This document shows, piece after piece, positions 1-9,249 of a DNA stretch of 36,741 nucleotides. The notes below the pieces were generated by a model, which was given only the letters and a program-made list of their open reading frames with translations, was not told the origin of the DNA and ran no database searches. Where the stretch lies: positions 1 through 36,741 of the forward strand of contig JAIRNK010000054.1 of the NCBI GenBank assembly GCA_031258095.1, written 5' to 3'. Positions within the stretch are counted from its first letter, which is position 1. Each line of letters begins with the position of its first letter. The DNA comes from Holosporales bacterium (GTDB lineage Bacteria; Pseudomonadota; Alphaproteobacteria; BNTO01). The position numbers and the translations under genes are program-made.

Positions 1-315
1 TATAGCGGCGGTCTGGACGAACAAGCTGATTAATGAACATTGCTGCTTTTGAACTGAACCTGATGCCAATTTTTAGCAAAAAAGAGAGGGGGAGTTAGTG
101 AGGGGGTTCAATAGGGCCATATACGCTCCCGGCCCAAAAACAGGGCGCCCTGAAACAAGGTGCCCTGCATAGTTTTGTGACCGTTTTATACTTAAGCCAT
201 CGCGGATTAAGTAACTTTTCACCAAAGCTTCCCCTACAACAATCAGAGCTGGTATTTTAATAAAATACAAGCAGCCGAAAATTTGTAAATCTTCAGCCCC
301 CCCCTACGAACGTAT

Positions 316-1356
316 TTGAAATCAAGCACAAGAGGACTAAATAAATTTCGCGTATGCACAAGAACAAAAACACATTGCCATAAAACCAAGCGTGTGGGAA
401 AAATGTGTGACAGGATTTCATTGGTGTTGCAGTTGTTTTGTTGTCATGATCACAATCACGCGTACGATGCAATACGGAGCGAAGACCTACGCTATATGAG
501 GCTTGCCGCGTACAGCGTTGTTTTTACGACGTTACTCCTTGTAGCGTGTCGCGTTGTTACTTACGGCGCAACAACATCACTAGTGGTTAAGTTGTCGATC
601 TTTGATGCGATAAAAGATGGAGCATTTTCGCTGGTAAATTTGTTCTTCGTTATGAAATCACTAAAACCGGCCAATGAAAAATTTCCGTTTGGGTACGGTA
701 AAATTGGCGCGCTGCAAGCAATGCTTCAATCGCTGATGCTACTCGGGGTTGGCATAGGTGCGCTAATTCCCGACTCAGAACCCCACGAACTGGGGCACAG
801 CGTTATCGCGTACGTTACGTTTGGGGTGTCCATCATCGGGGTCGCATGCCTTATCGCTGTGCAGTCTTACGTCTACATAAAGACGAAATCGCTTGCAATT
901 CGTGCGGACGCCGCCCACTATAAATCGGACCTGGTTGTTGACATCGGAATATTTGCCAGTTTATTCGTTTCGTGCTCATGGTTGGATACTGTATTAGGAT
1001 ACGGGATGGCAATATATTTAATGTTAGTGGCGTGTTCAATTGGACGTGCAGCAATTGAGGTCCTGTTAGATAAAAGCCTGGCCCCTGAAGTAGTGAAAAA
1101 AATACGCGAGTTAGCGGAAGCTGCTGGTGGGAGGGTCCATTCCGTGAGGACGCACAGCCTAGAGCGCGGGGAGTTTGTTGTCATAGACCTCATTGAGCCT
1201 GACAATCATGAGGTTGGAGGACAGCAGGTGACCGTGCAAGATCTAAAGAAAAAATACGAGGACATAAAAGACGCTGTACACGAACACTTTAACCGGTCGC
1301 GGATAATCATTAACCTGCAAACAGGAACGGACTGCCCCACGGAGGCTGGGAAGTAA
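316..1356 (+). CDS. Cation diffusion facilitator (CDF/FieF-like) metal efflux transporter
   Basis: 346-aa multi-TM ORF with CDF-type motifs: DAIKDGAFSLVN, FGYGKIGALQA, and the H-x3-D site RADAAHYKSDLVVDIG. True start may be internal (e.g. ATG ~406, MCDRISL). Confidence 0.85.
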   Translation: MKSSTRGLNKFRVCTRTKTHCHKTKRVGKMCDRISLVLQLFCCHDHNHAYDAIRSEDLRYMRLAAYSVVFTTLLLVACRVVTYGATTSLVVKLSIFDAIKDGAFSLVNLFFVMKSLKPANEKFPFGYGKIGALQAMLQSLMLLGVGIGALIPDSEPHELGHSVIAYVTFGVSIIGVACLIAVQSYVYIKTKSLAIRADAAHYKSDLVVDIGIFASLFVSCSWLDTVLGYGMAIYLMLVACSIGRAAIEVLLDKSLAPEVVKKIRELAEAAGGRVHSVRTHSLERGEFVVIDLIEPDNHEVGGQQVTVQDLKKKYEDIKDAVHEHFNRSRIIINLQTGTDCPTEAGK

Positions 1357-1467
1357 TACCAAACGCCGGAAATAATGCGCCCCACCCCCTGTGTCACACA
1401 CTGCACGTCGCGCGCCCTGCCTTCAGGATTTGAGTCCTTATTCGCGTTGTTTGGTATAATGTGCGCG

Positions 1468-2265
1468 CTATACTGCTGACGTGGCTTTTTTCTTGTGCTT
1501 AGTACGCAATTCTTTGCGGACGCGCTCAGAGTAGAGGTTGCTGTCAAGAACAACAGAATCACCACTGTCGATTACAACATGTTGCTTTTCGTTTGGATCC
1601 TTTAACATGTAGCCGCGCCCCCAAATAGTCTCGATATACCCGTGTTGTTGTGTCAAGGCAAAAAGTTTTCGACGCAGCTTGCAGACAAATACGTCAACAA
1701 TCTTTACCTCAGGTTCATCCATTCCGCCGTATAAGTGGTTCAAAAAAGCTTCTTTCGTGAGAGCGGAGCCCTTTCGTATAGCAAGCAACTCAAGAATGGC
1801 ATACTCCTTGCCCGTTAACGGAAGGATTCGCCCATTGACGGAAGCAATTCTTGTTTGCAGGTTTATTTCCAACTCTCCAACTTTGATTACGGACTCTGAG
1901 TAGCCGTTCGTCCTCCGGATGATAGCGTTTATTCTTGCCACTAACTCATCTTTACTATACGGCTTGGTCAAGTAGTCGTCCGCTCCGGTGCATAGACCCC
2001 TGACCTTGTTCGCAGTGTCATCAATGCCCGATAGGATAAGTATAGGGGTCGTCACACGTGAAGCACGCAGCCGTCGCATGACCTCGAATCCCTCAATGTC
2101 AGGAAGTACTAGGTCCAAAATGATAGCATCGTACTCATACAGTTTGCCGATTTCAAGGCCATCCTCCCCTGTGTCAGACACATCACAAATAAACCCCTCG
2201 GTCTGCAAGAGCTTCTGAATGCTTTGGGCTGTGATGAAATCGTCTTCTATGAATAAAATGCGCAT
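1468..2265 (-). CDS. ctrA: Cell cycle response regulator CtrA (OmpR/PhoB family)
   Basis: Receiver domain MRILFIEDDFITAQSIQKLL...DAIILDLVLPDIEG...TKPYSKDELVARI, then winged helix LTGKEYAILELLAIRKGSALTKEAFLNHLYGGMDEPEVKIVDVFVCKLRRKL...IWGRGYML, typical of alphaproteobacterial CtrA. Confidence 0.95.
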   Translation of the reverse strand: MRILFIEDDFITAQSIQKLLQTEGFICDVSDTGEDGLEIGKLYEYDAIILDLVLPDIEGFEVMRRLRASRVTTPILILSGIDDTANKVRGLCTGADDYLTKPYSKDELVARINAIIRRTNGYSESVIKVGELEINLQTRIASVNGRILPLTGKEYAILELLAIRKGSALTKEAFLNHLYGGMDEPEVKIVDVFVCKLRRKLFALTQQHGYIETIWGRGYMLKDPNEKQHVVIDSGDSVVLDSNLYSERVRKELRTKHKKKATSAV

Positions 2266-2460
2266 TTTGCAATCTCATTCGTTCCCCTACGCATAAATGC
2301 TAACAAAAAAAACCTTGAATGATAATAGAGTATTCTGAGCCAGGCTTTTTTTAGTTATTAAATATTAAGTAGAAACGCATTTCTAGCAAGAAAAAGCTGC
2401 CCTAAATCGAAGTCATAGCACTGCTTTATAGCAGCGCATGTTTATACCAGTTAAGAGAAT

Positions 2461-2560
2461 TATATACGGGTCCCGGCTGAAACGTTGGGATTTGACAGTC
2501 GTTCATCCTTACTGGATTCTGGATTTGCCGGACTGAGTTTCAGCTGGGATGAGTATATAT
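2461..2560 (-). repeat. Palindromic element copy E (divergent member)
   Basis: Arms TCCCGGCTGAAAC (2471-2483) and GTTTCAGCTGGGA (2537-2549) pair with one G-T wobble; TATATA at both ends; end ...CAGCTGGGATGAGTATATA matches copy C ...CAGATGGGATGTGTATATA. Confidence 0.7.
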
Positions 2561-2639
2561 CTTAGGACGACGGTTCTATACTTTACCTTTACCATTATTA
2601 TACACGAAGTGTTGTAAAATCGATTAGCGTGTTATTGTT

Positions 2640-5600
2640 ATGTTTCCCTTTAATATGCCCATTCGACAATTATTTCGTTTCATTATATGCACTGCGACTT
2701 GCGGCTTGGCAGTCCAGTACGAAGCAGAGCCAAGCGATGCGTTGGCCCTCATCGGTTTTCCGACAGACGCCCCTGCAGTACCCACTATTTGGGGCGCCTT
2801 GAAGTCGCGCTATGAGCAAGCGACGCTGGAACAAAAGGCACTCTTTGGTGAATGGGATAGCCGCTCTAATAAAACAATTTTTGGACGCGTAAACAATCTC
2901 ATGTATTTGCTGTCAATTAATAACGCTTTGCCACCAACATTCAATGCTCGCCTTAAGGATGATGCCGACTCATTTTTTAACGTTGCCAATAGCGAGGGCT
3001 TCGATCCGGGAAGTTGGTTCGATCAAGCAGACACTGGCTTCGGAAAACTGCACGAATTGTCATCGCTATTATTCCCTGTCGATTTCAATCCCGTTCTAGG
3101 CTGCAGTCCGCACATTGAAGCAGCACATTCATTGATGTCGAAGGTTTTGCCATATGCTGATGTTTCGATTATCGACAAGAGCGTGTCGCTTGCGAACGAG
3201 GTAATCACTGAAGCGCAAACGCACGGAAGCGCTAGAATGGCCATTTTGGACAATAGTATATTTAAGCTATTTGAGTTGCTATATCCTCTATACTTAGATG
3301 TTGCAATCGGACGTGCGGACACAACACAAGGAGAAGCGACGTTTGCGCCGCTGTTCGCCAAGTTGCGGCACCTTGAATCAGTGGGAGCTATCGATGAAGC
3401 AACAAACGCGGCTGTGTCGGATCGCTTGCTGCAGCTGAAAACGTTTCATCCAAAGTCTATCGATCAATTCTTGGATTACTTCTCACTTGTTACGGGCAGT
3501 ACTTCATTGGGATCGTGTCTGGATGCCCGTTTGATTGGAACCCCGTACAACGCCGAAAGCTCTTCAGAAAACACTTTTTTCGTCGTTTTTAACGACATTG
3601 CTCGCAAATGTCGTTCTAAAGAAGAAAAGTTTCGCCAACTAGCAGATACTTGGGGAGATCCCTCAAACACACCGCGCAATGCTACAGTTTTTGGAAAAAT
3701 TGCGGAGGCTGTAGCTGCATTGCCTCCTTCGCTAATCTCGACATTCAAGAAAAAATGGATTGGGCAATACCCGCTTGAACATGGCATCTCACTTTTTTCG
3801 AATTTCACCGAGATCGGCGAGCTGCTGCATGCACACCAAGATATGCTGCAGGAATGCACCATAGATCACATGATACAGCTGATTGGCATAGCGGGAGACA
3901 CGAAACCTTCCTCGTTGTTTGGAGCGATCTCTTCAGTAAATGGCAACTCCGATTTTGAGGAATTCGCACGCTCCGTGGGGTTTGATAAGCGCGCGGACGA
4001 ATACAATGGCAATGGAGACGACCCAGGATCATGCTTGTTTTTCATCAATACGCTAAAAAAGCTAATTTTTTCGGAAAAGTTTCAATGTGATTCGTCGCGT
4101 TGCCCAAATCTGCACAAAACTACCATCAACCAGATCATTGCGAATGACGGCGCTGGCGAGCTGCAAAGCCTCATACAAGAAGATTGTGCATGGCGCCTAA
4201 CACAAATGATTCTTCCGCAAATACATGGGCTTCGCAGCATAATCGCCGACAAAGGCGTTGAGCTTCTCAGTTACATTGGAAATCCTGACAACGAAAATTA
4301 CAACGAGCTCAGCGTATCTTCAAAGATTCGCCGACTTCTAAAGAATTTAACAACCAAAACATTCGCCCTTGACTGGAAACAGATCTATTCGTTGCTGTTT
4401 TTCGGGCCCAACTCGCTCCAATCAAAGATCTATGAAATTCACACACACGCCCAACACGGCTCTTTTGAAAATCTTATTGGCAATGCGCTTAGCAGAGACT
4501 ATAGCCTGTTTGGTCTCCTTAATCAGTGCCTACACAAATTTGAAGTTGAACCGCTTTTAGACGCCCTGTGTCCGCACTACGACGCCGATAATCCTGAAGA
4601 AATAAAAGGGCCATTAATACGCAACTTAGCTAGTGTTTGTTCGAAATTCGTTGATGTTCCAGACGATTATAAAACGATTACGCATATCATTGGAGACGCC
4701 TATAAGCCGCACCAACTCCAAGCAACGACATTAATAAATATAATCGGTTTTTTTCATGAAACGCTCGCTTGCGCGTCCTCCATATTCTCGTTTGACGAAC
4801 TTGAACATTACGCGGGCCTGATTTTTGGAAACGGAAGCACCACGGGTTTGCTTGCACAATCGAACGCTCTATTGGAGTGCAGCGCAACTGATAGCGTAAC
4901 AGACATAACCGGACGCATGCTCGGAATAAATGACAGCGACACAATGTGCAATACGTGCCTTCAAATGTACAAGGACATTTTTACATTTGTGCGCAACATT
5001 GTTATCGACTCGAACGTAACGTCTATGGTTGCCACTGAGTATGACAAAGACTCTTCCTTTTACAAATTTTTGGCCGAGTACCAGTCTCAAGCAGAATTTT
5101 TGGATTTATTCTTGAATACCGTGTTAAGCGAAAGCATCAAACTCAATATAGTTGACGTTATAAGACAAATTTTTGAATTGGAATATTCCTATCACCCAAC
5201 AGTGAGCGACTTTTCGTTCTTAACAGCACAACATTCTGAGCCATCAAACACATATTTCTTGTTAAAAAACATTGCCGCAGACAGCTCAGAAGCAAAGTTG
5301 CGTCACGTAAACGAAGAAATCACAAAATTAATACATACGCTAATAGTTACTCCATATATTCACCTGTTGGTTCGTGACACTCATGCGATGGAAGGAGGTG
5401 GAGGGCGCGACGGCCACTATGCTAGCGAAGGAATGCTTTTGCCTACGTACAACTCCGCAATCAACCGCCTATCGTATATAGCAAAACGCCTCCCTCCCCT
5501 CCCCCTCGTCCCTCAGAATTTGGTGGGCAAAATAACAGACAGCGTCGATGTAGACCACATTGAACGATTAACCGTATTTGGATTACTTAATGAAATTTTG

Positions 5601-8600
5601 CAGATAATATCGTTACCGTCGTTCTTTTCCGCCTCTGTTCAATCGCTGGGCACGAAAAATCCGAATGTATTGTCGCATTGGTACTTTAACCTGAACCGCT
5701 TAATAGGCAGCTGCTATGACAATGGTTCGTCAACATCTAGTCGAACCTTTTTCGAAATATTGAAACAACTTGTCGCACTGCTAGACTCGCCAAACGTTGA
5801 AAGTCAGCAGGAGGTAATAAAAAAGACAATAGGTGATGAGAACATAAACCGAGAAAGTTCAGACAGATCTCTCTTTTCTACTTTAGAGGCAATACTAAGA
5901 TGGCTCATTGCGCCATATGCCACGTTCATGCTGGATTATTCCGCAACGAAAGATAACGCCGGCACGGGATTGGCGCGTGTGCGCGATCTGTTTAAAAGCA
6001 TTGGATACCAAAACGTATCGTCGTTTCAACCTCTGAACAGAATTGGCGACCCTTCCACTTCGTCAGCGTTTTTTGCGCGCCTCGGTGAATGTATAAACGC
6101 CTTTCAGCGCGATGCGCACCTGGAATTGCTTCCAATTAGCTTCTTTTTGGCCTATTCGAAAGCGCTGTATGCGGAGATTCAGGAGTTCGCGCTCAAGATG
6201 AAAACTCCCTTGGCATTGGGGGAAGTCGAAACTTTTATTAGCAACGTAGACTCTTTTATATCAAAACTTTTATCTTTAGGGCCGTGCGACAGTTGTGGCC
6301 ACGTAGTCGATTTTCTTCATCAAATGTGTGAGCGCATTAATGAGGCAGCTCAGAGCCTAGCAGCGAACTCTAACGAAGATTTGATAGCAATCTTTTCAAA
6401 CACGTCTTTCGGTGGGGCCAAAGACGCAGTTCTAGCGTTAAAGCAAGCCGTTGCCGACCTAAAGCAAAAGATTATGTCAAACGAAAGTTCCACCAATTCG
6501 TGTATTGTACAAGATTCGGAAGAAGAATTTGCCGCAATCTACGAAAAAATGGGGCTAGTACAAAGCGCTATATATTCTCTTGGTGTTGCAATCCCACACG
6601 CCTCGACAATGTTACCGCTAAACACGATGTGCCAATCCCTTCCTGATGCAATAAGCAAGCTCATCAACTCTATAGACAACCTGTCAACACAAATGCGTAT
6701 CCCCCTCGTCAAATACGTCAAGTACAGCGCACAAAACACAAAAGATTTCGCTGAAATGGTTGCAGCAATATCTGAAATGTTTAACGACGTAACAAGCATT
6801 ATTCGCATGCAAAATTGCAGCGGTTGCCGAGACAGCGTTCTTGGCACGGACAAACTCACCGCAGCACTGCAACGATTTGCAAACAAACTGACGCAAATCA
6901 ACACTTTTATGGAGAACAGCTACGCCTCGCAACTCGCATATCATTTATGCCAAGTCGCACAGGTATTGAAGAAAACATCCGCCTACGTAACAGGACTACC
7001 ACTGGTTCAGGGCGCGTCGCAAGAAATTTGGCAAGTCGTTGCCGCAAGCATGAGTTCCACAGCGACTAGCCTCCAGCGCGTTTTTACCATATTGAACAAC
7101 TATGACCATTTTCAGGACATAATTTCCGTCATGAATGACCTTTATGAGCACATGAACGAAAAGCTTGTAGGTATAGCGCATGTACTTGGTATCGACGATC
7201 TCAATGCGTTGGAACACGTTGACGGCGGACTTGAAGCTTATGATGCGGCGTCCATGCGTGTGGCGCTGGATTGGGTTTTGGATAGCCTTAACCAAATTTT
7301 GCAATATTGGACAAACCCCGACATGAGCATTCCGCTGGCGGATAATTGGATCATTCCGCTGGTGGAATCCATGCATCAATCTTACCTTTCGATAAACGAC
7401 ACTCTTAGCCAGGACATTTCTTACTGGGCTGACACGTATAACCTGGTCGACAAGATTGCATTAATTCGCACAAAGCTTGCGCAAGGAATATGCCCAGCTA
7501 TAAACGATACGCTCGCAGACCTTAAAAGTCTCTGCAGTCACAGTTTTTCCGAGCAGTTTAAGGCATTGTCGTATCGCCTTGGGGAATTCGACGCTATTTT
7601 TATGCAGCTTAATCCACAGCAAGTCTTAAACTTATCAGCAAATATCGAGGCGTTTTTGTCAATGTGGGCAAGTAATGTGCTAGAAATAGCCCATCTGGTA
7701 AACGAAGCTGCGCGAAGAGGGCCAACTGCGACAGATTCCTGTCTGCACTTTTCGCTTTTTGCGGACATTAATCAACTGATATCCGCTCTTGGTGAAGCGT
7801 GCACAAGCGCGTCCGGAATTTTATCGTTTTCTGTGACTGTAAGTCCGCCAACGTCTCTGAGTGCGGCGATTGCCTCGATGGCTACAAACTTGCAAGCAGG
7901 AAACACGTGGTGGCAAAATGTCCTTGCGGCTACAACTCCGCTTGTATCATGCCAACATGCACTCTCGTCAACACTAATGAGCTTGCAATCCTCGTACGCG
8001 TCCATTGCTGATGGTGTCACAGAACTTGCGGGCTACCCAATGTGCGTGCACGAAAGCATATCGTTTGAAAACATCGCACAGCTTATTCGGGCACGAGGAG
8101 AAATTATTGAGCAGGTATTGCAACGTTTGAATTCCGAATTAGCGTGTCGGAGCCACATTAGCCAACGGTTGGGCGCCATTGAGATCACAATTTGTAACAT
8201 TTGTAGCAAAACCGCTGACATTATCGGCTCAAGCGGAATCGGGGGCATTGTTCATGATTCACTCGTCCCAGAATTATTTCAACACTTAGTCGACGCCAAT
8301 CATGCAATGGAGCGGCTGGATACATTTTTACAGGAGGCAACCGAAGGCGCGTGCATAGCGCCAGCCGGAGTAATTTTGGAAGAACTGCGCACGTCATTAG
8401 ATGGAATTGCGCAATGCATTCCCGGAAAAGCCTCCGCGCTGGAATTACCTTCGCATGAAATCATTGAAATAGCGCAGCGTATTGAGGCCGCAGTGTCGTC
8501 AACGTCCGAACAGTTGTTAATTGAGTCGCTGAGCTTTGCGCCAGAGAGCCTCGGTGGAGATACTGTCAAGGAAGAGGTGCAAAGGTTGCATGATCACATT

Positions 8601-9020
8601 TTTTCTGTCGAACAGGTTATCTCAGAACTGTCGACTTCTGCTGAAGTTTTAGGGGCACTTGCGAACACCGTTAACGCAGTGTCTCCCATGTTTTCAAGCT
8701 GCTTCCCTGAAATAAAAACTTTGTTTCCTTCGGTCCAACGTCTTTCTCGCGAAATGGTCAATTTTTCGATCTTTGTGCAAAACATTCACGAAAAAATGAT
8801 CGATTTACACAAGCAGCTAGAAATAACGGAAAAAGACGACATAATGACCCAACAAATGCATCGCGATGGGAAAAGTCAAAAAGAATGGCTTACCCATGTC
8901 GAAGACGATTCAAAAGAAATATCCACGCTTTTGGCCAAGGAACGACAGGTGTTCGGGTTCAGAGACTTTCTTGTAAAAACGATGACGCACCCGTTTGGCG
9001 TTTACACAGATCCCGCATGA
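2640..9020 (+). CDS. Giant (2126 aa) predicted exported repeat protein of unknown function
   Basis: Single uninterrupted ORF; hydrophobic N-terminus MPIRQLFRFIICTATCGLA (alternative ATG 2655). N-terminal half has a degenerate motif (IGFPTDAPAVPTIWGALKSRY, FGEWDSRSNKTIFGRVNNLMYL, GDPSNTPRNATVFGKIAEAV, IGDPSTSSAFFARLGECI); C-terminal half is helical with scattered Cys. TGA stop lies inside palindromic copy A. Confidence 0.85.
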   Translation: MFPFNMPIRQLFRFIICTATCGLAVQYEAEPSDALALIGFPTDAPAVPTIWGALKSRYEQATLEQKALFGEWDSRSNKTIFGRVNNLMYLLSINNALPPTFNARLKDDADSFFNVANSEGFDPGSWFDQADTGFGKLHELSSLLFPVDFNPVLGCSPHIEAAHSLMSKVLPYADVSIIDKSVSLANEVITEAQTHGSARMAILDNSIFKLFELLYPLYLDVAIGRADTTQGEATFAPLFAKLRHLESVGAIDEATNAAVSDRLLQLKTFHPKSIDQFLDYFSLVTGSTSLGSCLDARLIGTPYNAESSSENTFFVVFNDIARKCRSKEEKFRQLADTWGDPSNTPRNATVFGKIAEAVAALPPSLISTFKKKWIGQYPLEHGISLFSNFTEIGELLHAHQDMLQECTIDHMIQLIGIAGDTKPSSLFGAISSVNGNSDFEEFARSVGFDKRADEYNGNGDDPGSCLFFINTLKKLIFSEKFQCDSSRCPNLHKTTINQIIANDGAGELQSLIQEDCAWRLTQMILPQIHGLRSIIADKGVELLSYIGNPDNENYNELSVSSKIRRLLKNLTTKTFALDWKQIYSLLFFGPNSLQSKIYEIHTHAQHGSFENLIGNALSRDYSLFGLLNQCLHKFEVEPLLDALCPHYDADNPEEIKGPLIRNLASVCSKFVDVPDDYKTITHIIGDAYKPHQLQATTLINIIGFFHETLACASSIFSFDELEHYAGLIFGNGSTTGLLAQSNALLECSATDSVTDITGRMLGINDSDTMCNTCLQMYKDIFTFVRNIVIDSNVTSMVATEYDKDSSFYKFLAEYQSQAEFLDLFLNTVLSESIKLNIVDVIRQIFELEYSYHPTVSDFSFLTAQHSEPSNTYFLLKNIAADSSEAKLRHVNEEITKLIHTLIVTPYIHLLVRDTHAMEGGGGRDGHYASEGMLLPTYNSAINRLSYIAKRLPPLPLVPQNLVGKITDSVDVDHIERLTVFGLLNEILQIISLPSFFSASVQSLGTKNPNVLSHWYFNLNRLIGSCYDNGSSTSSRTFFEILKQLVALLDSPNVESQQEVIKKTIGDENINRESSDRSLFSTLEAILRWLIAPYATFMLDYSATKDNAGTGLARVRDLFKSIGYQNVSSFQPLNRIGDPSTSSAFFARLGECINAFQRDAHLELLPISFFLAYSKALYAEIQEFALKMKTPLALGEVETFISNVDSFISKLLSLGPCDSCGHVVDFLHQMCERINEAAQSLAANSNEDLIAIFSNTSFGGAKDAVLALKQAVADLKQKIMSNESSTNSCIVQDSEEEFAAIYEKMGLVQSAIYSLGVAIPHASTMLPLNTMCQSLPDAISKLINSIDNLSTQMRIPLVKYVKYSAQNTKDFAEMVAAISEMFNDVTSIIRMQNCSGCRDSVLGTDKLTAALQRFANKLTQINTFMENSYASQLAYHLCQVAQVLKKTSAYVTGLPLVQGASQEIWQVVAASMSSTATSLQRVFTILNNYDHFQDIISVMNDLYEHMNEKLVGIAHVLGIDDLNALEHVDGGLEAYDAASMRVALDWVLDSLNQILQYWTNPDMSIPLADNWIIPLVESMHQSYLSINDTLSQDISYWADTYNLVDKIALIRTKLAQGICPAINDTLADLKSLCSHSFSEQFKALSYRLGEFDAIFMQLNPQQVLNLSANIEAFLSMWASNVLEIAHLVNEAARRGPTATDSCLHFSLFADINQLISALGEACTSASGILSFSVTVSPPTSLSAAIASMATNLQAGNTWWQNVLAATTPLVSCQHALSSTLMSLQSSYASIADGVTELAGYPMCVHESISFENIAQLIRARGEIIEQVLQRLNSELACRSHISQRLGAIEITICNICSKTADIIGSSGIGGIVHDSLVPELFQHLVDANHAMERLDTFLQEATEGACIAPAGVILEELRTSLDGIAQCIPGKASALELPSHEIIEIAQRIEAAVSSTSEQLLIESLSFAPESLGGDTVKEEVQRLHDHIFSVEQVISELSTSAEVLGALANTVNAVSPMFSSCFPEIKTLFPSVQRLSREMVNFSIFVQNIHEKMIDLHKQLEITEKDDIMTQQMHRDGKSQKEWLTHVEDDSKEISTLLAKERQVFGFRDFLVKTMTHPFGVYTDPA

Positions 9021-9097
9021 CGTTCCGGTTTCATTGAAGTTCAAAGCATTGTAAAACTACAAAAATCCACACGGAGCGTCAGTCGGGACCCCTATAT
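8999..9097 (+). repeat. Palindromic element copy A
   Basis: ATCCCGCATGACGTTCCG (from 9010) and CGGAGCGTCAGTCGGGA (9072-9088) form imperfect arms; interior AAGTTCAAAGCATTGTAAAACTACAAAAATCCAC is nearly identical to copy D interior; ends CCCCTATAT. Confidence 0.85.
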
Positions 9098-9249
9098 CAC
9101 GGCAAGACGGACAGTCAAATTTTGGATAATCAATCGACAACGGACAGTCCGGACTTCATGCGAGTGGGCTCACTGACATCGAGGCAATAAATCCCGCAGC
9201 ACCGGACAACACACATGCCAATATTTCAATAGATTAGCGGCTGTGCACT

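Noticed and set aside
73-270. 65-aa minus-strand ORF at the left end
   Set aside because: Short, no recognisable domain, overlaps a hairpin-rich region; not reported as a gene.
2358-2368. Possible CtrA box upstream of ctrA/giant gene (TTAA..TTAA)
   Set aside because: Spacing is TTAA-N3-TTAA, not the established TTAA-N7-TTAA.
9109-9155. Repeated CGGACAGTC and palindrome AGTCCGGACT between copies A and B
   Set aside because: Too short to support as an independent element; could be remnants of a decayed copy but not demonstrable by eye.
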